Below, one piece after another: positions 22,519-33,627 of a stretch of DNA of 64,000 bases. Made by a program: the position numbers and the translations under genes. Source of the stretch: Zychaea mexicana (Eukaryota > Mucoromycota > Mucoromycetes > Mucorales > Lichtheimiaceae); NCBI RefSeq assembly GCF_025766255.1, contig NW_026516767.1, positions 1 to 64,000 on the forward strand, in the 5' to 3' direction. The notes beneath the pieces were generated by a model. It was not told the DNA's origin, did not search any database, and was given only the letters and a program-made list of their open reading frames with translations. Each line of letters begins with the position of its first letter. The first letter of the stretch is position 1.

Positions 22519-24327
22519 TTATTCAATTATGTAAGTCTGTCTAGGTACAGTGTAACCAGAAAAAAGATGATCGTAATTTCCTATGGTACAAACACCGATA
22601 GCCTTGTAACAACTTGCATTCTTTTTTATGACTGGGCAAAACTTGGTCTGGGGAAGATCCGTACCAAATTCGATTTCTGAGAGTATAACGTACTCTTCGT
22701 TGGCAGATACCGTTTCCGTAAGGTTGAAAGCAAACCAAGTGTATGGTTTGGGTGGGGCTGGACCAACTTGATGCCAGAGTAAGGCATTCTTGCTCACCGG
22801 CATAAAGTGAGATAGCATTCGTAGCTGTTCAGAGGCACGACGTAGCGTGTAATCTCTGCTGATCGGTTCACTTGTCACCTCAAGCCCCACTATTCTCTTA
22901 TTGCTGTGGCCTGGCAGTTGGACAAGAATCGCAAGCAGAAATGTTGGAGCGAACGCATCATTGCCACCATTATTATCCTCAATAACGGGTATAGGCGGCA
23001 GGTCGTCTTCAACAAGTGTGAATGCGCCGTCATCGTTGTCTTTGTTAACACATTCATAACCATTCGTTGCAGCAGTAAGCCATAGACAGTGTACATGCAT
23101 GTATCTCCCATCAATTGTGTAGTTCTTGAACGCGGTCTCCAAATGACCAACAGGGGCTTCCTCGTCGTATCCTTCTTCGCGTAATATATGCTGCCCGGCT
23201 GCCCCGGTCCATGAAGGGAGGTTATGCTTTTGTATAGGAAGATTGTAATGTTGTTTCTTGTCGCGGTATTCATTGTTGTCTGCAACTGTAGGCATTTTGT
23301 AATTGGCGCCACGTGCGCCGAAACAGAGAATAGAAATATCTATGTCCGCCAAATGGCCGTAAAAGTCTATCAACAGATCGAGTACAGGTTGGTCGTAGTT
23401 GATATTGATACGGTCTAAAATGTGAGGAAATAGATTGGCAAGCGCAAAAGCTCGGTCGTGTTCCTTGGTACTAATGCGCAAATGTGCATGGTACAAAACT
23501 GTGCTGACATCGTACACTCGTCGTTCTAGATGGTGCTGTTGTCGGTTATCCCGTAATCGCTTCGTTTCTTGACAAAATAGCTTCAAGTATACATCGTTCT
23601 TTGGAACTGTGAACCACCACATGTGCACGTTTCGTCCAACAAAAAGAATCCTGGGCGACAATAATGCTTCCTCAAAAGTCCATAGCCGCTTGACCCATTC
23701 AGATGTATATAAGTCCTCCAAATCAGTGATATATCGCCAATCATTCAGATTCATGTTGTGCTTTGTCCTTGCGGACCCGGCGTGAAGTTCCGGAACCAGG
23801 ACGACGGTGCAGTAGGCATGCTTGTAAATTCGATGCATCTGTCGTATTTCGCGTTGCTTCTCTTCTTTGTCGTTTTGGTTTATGCACATTTGGTCGAACC
23901 AGATGTGCTTGATTCCAAAATCTTTGCATATCTGTTGGACGATCGCTTCGAACTTTACAAACTTGGTCTGACGAGGGATATGTTTCCTGCCTCTTGGATT
24001 TCGTCGTATAGTCCTGGCCGGATAAATAATCTTGTGCTTCTCTTGGTCATGTCGTACCATCTTGCTACCACTACGATCCTTGCTTATAACCATGTCGCCA
24101 GACCAGTTCCAGGAGTACGAAATTGCGCAATATCCTTCGTTCGCTACTGTGTCGCCTTTTACTACAGTCATGTCAGACACACGAATAAGCCAGGTGGGCA
24201 TGAAATCGGATTTTGGGGGCGCGGAAAGCCTTTGAGATTTTTGGGTCTGTGGCCTCCCGCAATATTGAAACGATCCGAAAAACGGGGATTCATGACAGCT
24301 TTGTTTAACCTCGTATGTAATATACAT
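22519..24327 (-). CDS. HET-domain protein 2
   Basis: Single exon, 602 residues, with the same domain order as HET 1: GYCAISYSWNWSGDM, IWFDQMCINQNDKEEK and RLWTFEEALLSP. It is a recent duplicate of HET 1, with long identical stretches such as PPKSDFMPTWL and KHIPRQTKFVKFEAIVQQI. Yet in one block (residues about 190-240, near 23655-23760) it resembles HET 3 instead: LNDWRYI, DLEDLYTSEWVKRLWTFEEALLSP. Role inferred as for HET 1. Confidence 0.88.
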   Translation of the reverse strand: MYITYEVKQSCHESPFFGSFQYCGRPQTQKSQRLSAPPKSDFMPTWLIRVSDMTVVKGDTVANEGYCAISYSWNWSGDMVISKDRSGSKMVRHDQEKHKIIYPARTIRRNPRGRKHIPRQTKFVKFEAIVQQICKDFGIKHIWFDQMCINQNDKEEKQREIRQMHRIYKHAYCTVVLVPELHAGSARTKHNMNLNDWRYITDLEDLYTSEWVKRLWTFEEALLSPRILFVGRNVHMWWFTVPKNDVYLKLFCQETKRLRDNRQQHHLERRVYDVSTVLYHAHLRISTKEHDRAFALANLFPHILDRININYDQPVLDLLIDFYGHLADIDISILCFGARGANYKMPTVADNNEYRDKKQHYNLPIQKHNLPSWTGAAGQHILREEGYDEEAPVGHLETAFKNYTIDGRYMHVHCLWLTAATNGYECVNKDNDDGAFTLVEDDLPPIPVIEDNNGGNDAFAPTFLLAILVQLPGHSNKRIVGLEVTSEPISRDYTLRRASEQLRMLSHFMPVSKNALLWHQVGPAPPKPYTWFAFNLTETVSANEEYVILSEIEFGTDLPQTKFCPVIKKNASCYKAIGVCTIGNYDHLFSGYTVPRQTYIIE

Positions 24328-24900
24328 ATGCTAATGTGGCTATAAGAATACCATTTATAAGTCCTTCTTCTTGCTGAAGCAGAAGCAGAAAAAATAGGAG
24401 GAATATTCTTGCCGTTAACCTTTTATCTTACTATAACTGATGCGGACTGCAGTGGTGCGTCGTGAAACGCGTTCTCAAAAGATAGAGCGTTTGCGCCAAT
24501 GGTTGAAAGTAAAAAAATAAAACAGAATAGGAAGATAGTGCAGTAAGTACACTGGAGTATTCTAATCTACCAGATAAAACACTGGGGAGAAGAAGGCGAA
24601 AAGAAAAAACGGTCGATGGTCTACTATTGTTTCATTTGTAGCACATTGTATATGCGTATGTGTACTATAAAATTGTTTATACAGCAGTGGCTTGTTCAAG
24701 AGGAGCGCTAACAGTTTTCCCATACGTGTAACGCCAGTGTCCTAAGCTATTATCCTGGCGTTGTACATCCTAACTCGAGCAAACTTATAAATGCTATTTC
24801 GTGACACGAACAACCACTTGAAACAAACATATTAGTGTGCGCTAGAGAAACATTGATGTCAAATCACTCTATTCTTATACAAGCTATTTGCAACTGTGAT
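24328..24900. other. Spacer between HET genes 2 and 3
   Basis: AT-rich. No gene or repeat recognised. Confidence 0.5.
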
Positions 24901-26688
24901 TTATTTAATTATATAAGTCTTTCTAGGTACAATGTAATCAGAGAAAAGATGATCATGGTTTCTTATGCTACAAGTACCAATAGCTTTATAATAGCCATCA
25001 TCCCGATCTTTTTTGATCACAGGACAGTGCTTCACGTCTGTATCTATAGTATTGAAGAGCACTTCAGAGAGTATAACATATTCTGTGCCGACACAGTCTT
25101 GCTCCGTCAAATGAAATTCAAACCAAATATACGTTTTGCTTGCACTACGTATAGGGTGCCAGAGCAACTTTTTCTTGTTTATGGGTACAAAGTGCGAGAG
25201 TAATCGAAGGTACTCTGAGCCTTGCTTGATAATATTGGCTTCATTTGAAGTAAAGGTTACTCGGAGACCCACTATTCTGTCCTCGCTTTGACCGGGTAGT
25301 CGCACGGAAATCGCAAGTTCGAAATTTTGGGTGATAACTTTGTTGACGCTATAATCTCGAGAATCAGGCATAGTCAAAAGGTCGTCGTGGCAGAGGGTAA
25401 ATTCATCGCTGTGGGTGTCGGATTTGTTGTCGTTTATGGAAGTTAATCCCATACAAGTGATATTCATAAATCTTCCGGTTATGTTGTAATTCGAAAACGT
25501 CGTTTGTAAATGATCAGCAGGGGCGTCAGGTCCTAGGTCAATCCGTAGATGCTCCCCATTGATGCCAGTCCAAGACGGAAGGTCATGTTGTTTAATTGGA
25601 ATATCGTGGTGCTCTTCCACAGTAGTGTCGCAGGAAATTTGGCTCATGTTCTCTATCCCGCGCTCCTTGTAGCTGTCGGTGCATTTATTGAAGCACAGAA
25701 TTGAGAGATCCATCATTGCTAAGTGGCCGTAAAATTCAACCATGAGGTCGAGTACTGGCTGGTCATAGCTAACGCTAATACCATCCATAATGTGAGGAAA
25801 CAAATTGGCAAGTGCAAATGCTCGGTCGTGTTCCTTGGTACTGGTGCGCAAATGTGCATGGTATAAAACAGTGCTGACATTGTATCCTCGTTGCTGCTGC
25901 TGCGACGGTGGCAATCGCTTCTTCTCTTGACAAAGGAGATTCAGAAATGAATCGTTTTCCGGTACTGTAGACGACCACATATGCATGTTTCGGCCCACAA
26001 AAAGCATTTTTGGCGACAGCAAGGCTTCCTCAAAAGTCCATAACCGTTTGACCCATTCAGATGTATAGAATTCCTCTAGGTCGGCAATATACAGGTTATC
26101 GTTTAGGCCCATCTCATGTATTTCTTTTGCAGACTTGGTGTGAAGTTCAGGAATCAGAACGACGGTGCAGTAGGCATTGCTGTAAATTCGGTGCATCTGT
26201 CGTATTTCTCGCAGCTTCTCCTCTTTGTTGCCTTGGTTGATGCACATCTGATCGAACCAGACATACTTGACTCCAAAGTCCATGCATACTTGCTGGACAA
26301 CTGCTTCGAATTTTACATATTTTGTGTGGCCAGGTATATGTATTCCTTCCCGTCCCGTTGGCTCATCTTGTCGTACAGTCATGGCTGGGTAGATAATCTT
26401 GTGCTTCCCTTGATCATCTCGTTCCGCTTTGCTATTTTTCTTGTCAAGAATCATATTGCCAGACCAGCTCCAGGAATATGAGACCGTGCAATATCCTTCG
26501 TCTGTCACGGTGCTGCCTCTGACCACGCTCATATCAGACACGCGAACCAGCCAGGTAGGCATGAAATCGGATTTTGGCGGTGTGGAAAGCGTTTGCGATT
26601 TCTTCAAGTCGGGCTTCTCGCAATACTGGAAGGAGCCAAAAAAGGGAGATACGTGGCAGCTTTGCTCAACTTCGTACGTGATATACAT
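24901..26688 (-). CDS. HET-domain protein 3 (diverged)
   Basis: Single exon, 595 residues, the most diverged of the HET triplet. HET blocks: GYCTVSYSWSWSGNM, VWFDQMCINQGNKEEKLREI with RIYSNAYCTVVLI, and VKRLWTFEEALLSPKMLFVGRN, then STKEHDRAFALANLFPHIM. The C-terminal region aligns along its whole length with the other two (LPSWTG, LRLLSHFVPINKKKLLWHP, HLFSDYIVPRKTYIIK). All three start MYITYE and share the PPKSDFMPTWLVRVSDM segment before the HET core, a shared subfamily architecture. Confidence 0.88.
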   Translation of the reverse strand: MYITYEVEQSCHVSPFFGSFQYCEKPDLKKSQTLSTPPKSDFMPTWLVRVSDMSVVRGSTVTDEGYCTVSYSWSWSGNMILDKKNSKAERDDQGKHKIIYPAMTVRQDEPTGREGIHIPGHTKYVKFEAVVQQVCMDFGVKYVWFDQMCINQGNKEEKLREIRQMHRIYSNAYCTVVLIPELHTKSAKEIHEMGLNDNLYIADLEEFYTSEWVKRLWTFEEALLSPKMLFVGRNMHMWSSTVPENDSFLNLLCQEKKRLPPSQQQQRGYNVSTVLYHAHLRTSTKEHDRAFALANLFPHIMDGISVSYDQPVLDLMVEFYGHLAMMDLSILCFNKCTDSYKERGIENMSQISCDTTVEEHHDIPIKQHDLPSWTGINGEHLRIDLGPDAPADHLQTTFSNYNITGRFMNITCMGLTSINDNKSDTHSDEFTLCHDDLLTMPDSRDYSVNKVITQNFELAISVRLPGQSEDRIVGLRVTFTSNEANIIKQGSEYLRLLSHFVPINKKKLLWHPIRSASKTYIWFEFHLTEQDCVGTEYVILSEVLFNTIDTDVKHCPVIKKDRDDGYYKAIGTCSIRNHDHLFSDYIVPRKTYIIK

Positions 26689-27965
26689 TGTTCTCTGTTA
26701 TATACGATGCGTTAATCATATGCATTTGAAGGCTGAAGCATTTACAACCGTATCAATTCTTGACGAATATGAAGGTACTTGTTGCATTACCTAGTAATAA
26801 AGCCCTCAAATTTGATAGGGAAACCGCTTGGAGCAAAACAACTATGTATTAACGAAAAGGAACAGCGAAAGGAAACGAGGGAAACAGAGGAGAAGTACTT
26901 TCCGCACTTCTTGTACTGACTTCTTTTTCTTGGATTTATGTGATACGATCACGGACTCTAAGCCCACCAGAGTTAAAATACTTCTTTTATGTACTGTACC
27001 ACTCTTCTTGGTGTGTAACATTAGAGTGTCCATTGAGAAACAGACACAACAGTAACATATATACCGCAAACGATGTAGTGTCTCACAACCTGTCTTGATC
27101 ATGTACAGTACAGAGGATCAAAGGGGACTATCAAATATCATCCGAAGCATCCCGGCATGCTATGTAACTCACGCCAGTAATTGTCGTGCTATACGTAAGT
27201 GGCAAAGCTTATTACAGTACTTTTGTTGATATATGAATCCTCCACATCATATATTTCATATAACAGCAAGGCGCGCATTAACTATTTTTTGGTAGAAGAG
27301 TCGGCTAATTTTTCAGTTGCATACAGTGATAGGTATACAGTCTACCCCTTCAATTTCACACTTGTTAACCTTCAGTTTTTTTCGGAGCTACCAAACAGAC
27401 AAGAACAGCAGAGAGCACTAGTTTTCGCTAACTATCAACCTCACTTAATTCACTCAGAGTTTGAGAATTAATGCTATCATAATAACGAAAATCTACTGTA
27501 TCAATCAGATGATAGCCAGACGCCAATGATCCGATTATCAAGTCAAGTCTGAGTAGAGAAAAAGGAAGCCAAAAACCTAATCAATTGCGTGCTGTTTTCC
27601 AGCCGGGCTCATATCTTTATATAAAAGATTTTTTTTTTTTTGGAGGCCGAGTGTGACCTACTATATGATTGAGTAATGTACATGTGGAGCATAGCCGAAT
27701 TTGTTTTTTCTTTTTTGCATAAAACTAAAGCTCTTGCAATAAGGGGTAAGCCCTCGATGATTATGCACGGACGCCAATGACTCACGATACTTCTCATTGA
27801 ATGGTGACTGCCGATCTTTTTTCTCAACTGATAAAACTGATCGGCTGGGTCTGGAGATTTTTATCCGACAACCAACCAACCTTTACTGTCTGCTTTGTTC
27901 TGACAGATTTCCTTCTCCTCCCCACCCCCTCTTTCTCTCTTTTCGTCTTTATTAAAACTAAAACT
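26689..27965. other. Divergent spacer, HET 3 / chorismate synthase
   Basis: AT-rich. The last 100 bp before ARO2 are CT-rich leader. A 90-codon ORF at 27199-27471 shows no domain. No gene called. Confidence 0.55.
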
Positions 27966-29443
27966 ATGAGCAGCTTTGGCAAACTCTTCCGTGTTACAAC
28001 CTATGGCGAATCCCACTGCAAGGGTGTCGGCGCCATTGTCGATGGTGTCCCACCTGGAATGCAATTGACTGAAGACGATATCCAGCCTCAGCTGTCACGC
28101 AGAAGACCCGGTCAAAGCAAGTTGACAACACCTGTATGGATACTATAACCTTCTTCACTGACTCTTTTGATATATGTATTATGACAACTTCTTTTTTCTC
28201 TAATGCGCACCATTTGGGTTTGTGAACATTTGTAGCGCAATGAGAAAGACAAGGTGACAATCATGTCTGGTACAGAGTTTGGAATTACCCTCGGTACACC
28301 CATCGGTCTTCAAGTACCCAACTTGGATCAACGTCCACACGATTACAGCGAAACCGACATTTACCCTCGACCTTCGCACGCCGATTATACATATCTCGAA
28401 AAATACAGTGTCAAGGCTTCGTCTGGTGGCGGTCGTGCTTCTGCTCGTGAAACAATTGGCCGTGTAGCTGCAGGTGCTATCGCCGAAAAGTACCTCAAGC
28501 AGGCTTATAATGTCGAGATCGTTGCTTTCGTTTCTAGCGTTGGCAAGGTGGCTATGCCTTTTATCCATGAATTGGAAGATACCGAGTCCGTCAAACCCGA
28601 GTTTTACGACTTCTTAAATACCATCTCGCGCGAAAACGTTGATGCTGACATTACTCGCTGTCCCGACGCCACTACTGCTGAAGCCATGAAGGAGGTAAAA
28701 CATAAGCATTTTAGCAGGTAATTTGGTTTCAAAAGTAAGGGTGGAAAAGCTAAAGCATAAGCAATTCGTTCTATACGATATAGGTGATCACAAAGAAGTC
28801 AGAGGAAAAGGACTCAATCGGTGGTACTGTCACTTGTGTGATCCGTAACTGCCCTATTGGTCTTGGTGAGCCTTGTTTTGACAAGTTGGAGGCTCTTTTG
28901 GCACATGCCATGTTATCTATCCCTGCCACCAAAGGTTTTGAGTTTGGCTCCGGTTTCAACGGCACGCGTATGTCTGGCCATGTCCATAACGATCCCTTCA
29001 TCCATCTGGAAAGCGGCCGTTTCGGTACCAAAACAAACTACTCTGGTGGTGTTCAGGGCGGTATCTCTAACGGTGAAAACATTTACTTCCGTGTCGCATT
29101 CAAGCCCCCAGCTACGATTTCCCGGGACCAGCAGACTACTTCGTATGACGGTGTCTTTGGTACCTTGGCAGCCCGTGGTCGCCACGATCCATGCGTTGTT
29201 TCTAGAGCCGTACCTATTGTTGAAGCCATGGCCTCGCTTGTCATCATGGAGTGAGTTTTGTTTTTGTTTGATGTTTTGCATGGTAAGGGGTTTAGAGAGA
29301 GATAGAGAGAAAGCCTGCTAAACATGTGCTTTTATCATTACAGCGCTGCCCTTCAACAAGATTCTCGCAAGGCCGCATTGTCGCGCCTGCCATCTGTTGA
29401 TATCCACCATTCGCTTCTCGGCAAGGCACCAGCTACTCAGTAA
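27966..29443 (+). CDS. ARO2: Chorismate synthase
   Basis: Last enzyme of the shikimate pathway: converts EPSP to chorismate using reduced FMN. Fungal enzymes are bifunctional and reduce their own flavin with NADPH. Four exons (27966-28133, 28236-28694, 28784-29250, 29344-29443) give 397 residues, near the usual fungal length. Conserved segments: [18 protein letters not shown] at the N-terminus, [13 protein letters not shown], the central [20 protein letters not shown], and late [19 protein letters not shown]. The last exon holds the hydrophilic tail [12 protein letters not shown]. Expected cytosolic. The start is fixed by [17 protein letters not shown]. Confidence 0.97.
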
Positions 29444-30367
29444 ACTATTACTTAGTGAGTGTGGGATGATTCGTGTATATTAGACATCTTACAATCTTAT
29501 TATTATTTGAGCATCATTGTTTAAAAAGTTAAAAGCATTCTTCTTCAAAAAAAAAACAATAGAACATCGTATTTGATATTCCTGTACAGTTTAGCATAAA
29601 AAAAGTTTGCTATTAGTGGGACTATTAGTAATGAGAGCAAAGTGTATAGATTTGGCGTTGCCACCCTCATTGTATGCACAACTCAAAAGTCAGAATGAAA
29701 ATGGGAATGAGGGGGTGGATAGAGCATACCTTAACAAAATTAAAGTGCTGTAATTTGACTATTTTGGTAAATAAAAGGGTCTGCATGCATTTCCAGAGGG
29801 AGGGGAAGGGGAGGGATCATGCCTTTTGCCAGCTGTCAGTGCTCAATGTATGTGTGTACCTAAGGTGGCATGTGTAATCTCTCAGAGTACAGATATCTGT
29901 TGTATGTTTGTAATATTCCTCTTCTTCAGTACCATGCACAACTATTCGCATCATACTCAGTAATAGAGTTGCCTGCGTATATGCACTCCAATCACATAAC
30001 GGATAATATGAACTATATATAGCATTTTCATGAAGGAAAGAGCGATCATCGACTCAATCCTTCATTCCCTTCTCTTCTATAGAGTCGGGAATGAGAGGAT
30101 CGAGAACTGCGCAACCTTTTGGATCGAACGACGACATTGCTATGAGCACCAAAAAAACACCTCTTTGGGGACAGAGCCTCCTTTTTTCTTTCCCTTGTTG
30201 CTTTGGAATGCAAATTATTAGGAACTCATCATCACCCAATTTATACGTCGTGTTCTTTTTTTTTGGACAAACACGCATCACTAGTACTACCCACCACTAA
30301 CTACTTCTTGCTGATATCCTTTCTTTAACTTCTTTTATCTCAACTTGTTTCTTGCCATCAGCACATT
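29444..30367. other. Spacer, ARO2 / PX gene
   Basis: 3' flank of ARO2, then the promoter of the PX gene with CT-rich leader close to the ATG. No gene recognised. Confidence 0.55.
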
Positions 30368-31783
30368 ATGAGTTATCATTTTATACGTAATGCATCCGTG
30401 CGTTCATATGAATGCCGCGGCAAAGAAACTTGGTTCCAGCTTCAAGTGTTCCCAACAAACGAGCCTGTTTATAGGATGTACAGACGGTACGACGATTTCC
30501 TACGACTCGATGCACAGTTGGACAATGCGTATACTACAGCTATCGTTCGATCACAAACAACGCCCAGCGGAATAGCGCACCTTCAGCATCACAACCATCA
30601 CCATAACGGTAACGGCAGCAATAACGGTACCGTCAATAGCCGACGACGGGTTGATTCTTACACCGACCAATTGTGCGAAAAGATATGCACTTCCTCATCA
30701 TCATCATTATCTCATAATGAAACCACTATCACCAAAACTGCTGCTACTACAGCACCGACCATAACAACTCTACCCAATTTGAGAAGTTATCATTCAACCC
30801 AAGAGATATACTGGTTGGCAAACAAGCGAGCCAAAAGAAAATGGCAGCAACAACACATCGATTGCTATTTGTCGCGGCTGTTTACTACGATGCCGCTCGA
30901 GGTCAGCCAGTCTTTTATCGTGTTGCGATTTCTCAACTACCAGCCTTATCGGTACTATCATTATACCAAGACATTACCACCAACACCACCAACCTTACGT
31001 CGTTGCCGTCGTCGATGGCTGTTGAATAATGATGATGAGGGTAACAGCAATACCGATATAAATGTAATGGGTGCACCGTTGACGAAGATGAAAACAGCAG
31101 AACCACGATATGGATCCTCTTTCCTACGAAATGACAACCCTCTTCACGACAACGACGACGACAAAGGACAAACAATAGGAGAAGGCGGAACAGGAGGGAG
31201 CATGACAGCAGTTTCTTCATCTATTGATTTAAAATCCCAAGCAGCAACACTTGTAGTATCGCCACCCACCACTGTCCATAGCTTGAACGGCAGCACGATC
31301 CAGATCTTTCTGTTCCTGAGCCCGCGCGTATTTATCACCGTCCGTATTCATCGTCGATCCATGCTCCACGAGTTACGCAGCGCCCTTGATCGAGAATTAA
31401 CGCAGCGCAACCTGGATCCATTGCCTACACCTTCTGTGCTCGCATACCATCATGTCAGTCGATCGGATCGACAAGGGGCGTTATATACTTTGACACTGAA
31501 CTGTTCAGAACCATGGTTGGATCAGGATACGCTCATGGCATTGACCTCTGCAAGATATCTGACGTTTTTCTCCAAAGCCAGCAACTTTTTACCGCCACCC
31601 TTACCTCCATTGTCTCTGCAGCAGCAGCAACAACACAAAAACACACTCTCATTAAACCGTCAGCATCGGATAATACAACAAGGCATAGTGTTGTTGATTG
31701 CTACAGATAAAGACTTGGAGGCCGCCATGAATGGCAAGTGGCGAAGATTGGATCATGTTACTTTGACTTGTTTGGCATGGTGA
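30368..31783 (+). CDS. PX-PB1 domain protein
   Basis: Single exon, 471 residues. The N-terminal half is a PX phosphoinositide-binding domain: VRSYECRGKETWFQLQVF, the binding-core motif YRMYRRYDDFLRLDAQL, and the helix RAKRKWQQQHIDCYLSRLF. A His/Asn/Ser-rich insertion (HHNHHHNGNGSNNG onward) splits the domain. The C-terminal part (about 305-471) looks like a PB1 interaction domain: IFLFLSPRVFITVRIHRRSM (basic first strands) and DKDLEAAMNGKWRRLDHVTL at the end, separated by a low-complexity stretch. PX plus PB1 is the C-terminal half of Bem1/Scd2 polarity scaffolds, but no SH3 domains are present. A membrane-recruited scaffold is inferred; PX is firmer than PB1. Confidence 0.78.
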   Translation: MSYHFIRNASVRSYECRGKETWFQLQVFPTNEPVYRMYRRYDDFLRLDAQLDNAYTTAIVRSQTTPSGIAHLQHHNHHHNGNGSNNGTVNSRRRVDSYTDQLCEKICTSSSSSLSHNETTITKTAATTAPTITTLPNLRSYHSTQEIYWLANKRAKRKWQQQHIDCYLSRLFTTMPLEVSQSFIVLRFLNYQPYRYYHYTKTLPPTPPTLRRCRRRWLLNNDDEGNSNTDINVMGAPLTKMKTAEPRYGSSFLRNDNPLHDNDDDKGQTIGEGGTGGSMTAVSSSIDLKSQAATLVVSPPTTVHSLNGSTIQIFLFLSPRVFITVRIHRRSMLHELRSALDRELTQRNLDPLPTPSVLAYHHVSRSDRQGALYTLTLNCSEPWLDQDTLMALTSARYLTFFSKASNFLPPPLPPLSLQQQQQHKNTLSLNRQHRIIQQGIVLLIATDKDLEAAMNGKWRRLDHVTLTCLAW

Positions 31784-32300
31784 TAAAGCGGAACGTTCTT
31801 TCTTTTTACCCCTGATTGTTCTGTTATAAAATTATATAAATATGTTTTATTTTGTTGTTGTTTTTATGACATTTTTCTTAAAGGGAAAACAAAAGAAAAC
31901 AAACCGTTTCGGGTGGATAAATCTTTGTTGTCAATTATTCCCCATATAAAAACCCACCAGCGATAATCTTATCAAGAAACACCAAGGATATAAGAAGACA
32001 CAGATAGAAGATAACCACAAGATTAGTAAAGAGTAAGATGAGAGAATGTTAAGCATGTTTGATATAATTAATTAATGTTGATGATGTTGTGTTGATGGGG
32101 AAAGAAGGGAAGAGAGAAAGGGCCAGAAGAAAGAGAAAGGAGGGGAGGGGATCATAGCCGATGTGTTTTGCAATACCCTTTCTCATACACATTCTCTGGC
32201 ACTCTACAAGAAAGCAAATCATTTTGTTTTATCAAAACTGATAAATGGGGAGGGCTGTTGTTTTGTGAATGTAAAAAGAAAACCGTACGGTCATGGTATG
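31784..32300. other. Convergent 3' spacer
   Basis: Between the PX gene and the SERF-like gene, whose 3' ends face each other. Purine-rich near 32100-32160. No gene seen. Confidence 0.5.
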
Positions 32301-32716
32301 CTATTTCTTCCCTGCTGCTGCTGTTTCTTCCTTTTTGGCTGCCGCAGCTTCTTGTTTGGCACGCATAATGGCAGCATCACTACACAACAACAAAAAAGAG
32401 TGATCGTAATCCAATAAGCATTTCATCTTGATGCCGAACAAATATATCTTTTGCCGCCAGAGGATGCAGTACATTCTTTTGAGAACCAATTTACCTTTCT
32501 TTCTTTTGGGTAATGGACATGCCTTTGAGATCTTGTTTACCCTTGCCTTGCTTTTGTTGCTTCTTCAAGTTCTTGGCACGAGCAAGTTCACGCTGATTTC
32601 CACCTATTTGAAACAAATAATTGCTTAGTAGCCACAATTTTCAATCAATTTACATAGAATTGAAATGTTGAATCGTTCGTTCGTTTAAGGAGCACAAACG
32701 TATACGTACGGGTCAT
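32301..32716 (-). CDS. SERF/4F5 family small protein
   Basis: Three exons (32716-32710, 32603-32495, 32379-32301) join to 64 residues. The sequence MTRGNQRELARAKNLKKQ at the start and the Lys/Ala/Glu-rich tail (AKQEAAAAKKEETAAAGKK) match the 4F5/SERF family of small, charged, largely disordered proteins; animal and yeast members modulate RNA and amyloid assembly. The first coding exon is only 7 nt (ATGACCC), so the start is easily missed; it is fixed by the family MTRGNQRE start and the good GTACGT donor. Confidence 0.9.
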
Positions 32717-33627
32717 TTTTAACTTTGAAGGGAATAAAAAGGAAAAGGGATAGCAGAGTGCAATATGAATGGTTCTATAATAGATTTCCGCGGTGTTTGA
32801 ACCATGTTATACATGTTGGATGCCCTCCTACTGATAGACTGCCTGAGTGTTTTTTCCCATCGCGTTATTCTGATTAGAGTGATAGCTTCATAGGATGGCA
32901 ATGGCGCTTATTTCCTATAATAGTGATAGAACAGAAAACTTTATTGTCATCGAGAGTATACTTTGGTGTTTGAATTTGAGGATGATACATAGTTAATCTG
33001 GCAATGGTGAGAATCATATATCATATAGTTACTTGAACAAACAAAGAAGTTCTTGTGTGCGTATAAGTGAATTCTTGAGAAAAACGCAAGCTTAATGGTC
33101 GTGCCAGCGAATTATCAAAGCGGGAGTATTACTATTACAGAACAGTTAATTTGTTGTCAAGGCTGGAAAGCCGTTGTTGCCTTGCCAATGTTACCACATC
33201 ATGCAACGAACTCCGGCTTTCAAAATCGGGTGGCTTTGCTCAACCCTGACATGGAGACCTGAAAGTATTCCGCTACACGCCAGCTCAAACGCAGTGTAAC
33301 TTTGTTGGTGCCATGTCTCTCCGTACAGGTATAAGAATATGCAACTTTTTTTGACATTCACCTCTAGTGAAAAGACATTAACCATGGGCTTATCTTGATT
33401 GTGTATTTAATAAATAGTCGCATGCTCGCTCACGCGAGGAATAAACCGCACACCTTCACAATTGGCGACATGGTCAGCCGCCCGAACATGTAAGCACAAT
33501 ATACACCCGATAGCGTCTAGTCCTAGTCATTCTCTCGCTCTCTCTTTTTTAATATTGTAGATAGAAAAAAAAATTAAGAAAAAGCGAAATTGAACAGTGG
33601 AGATTAATTATCATTGTTTAACAATAG
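32717..33627. other. Divergent region, SERF / bL10m
   Basis: It holds both promoters. Near 33422-33487 an ATG-led stretch (MLAHARNKPHTFTIGDM) ends at a good GTAAGC donor and could be a 5' exon of the ribosomal gene, but its phase does not fit the next exon. Confidence 0.45.

Noticed and set aside
27199..27471. Plus-strand 90-codon ORF
   Set aside because: AT-rich chance frame; no domain.
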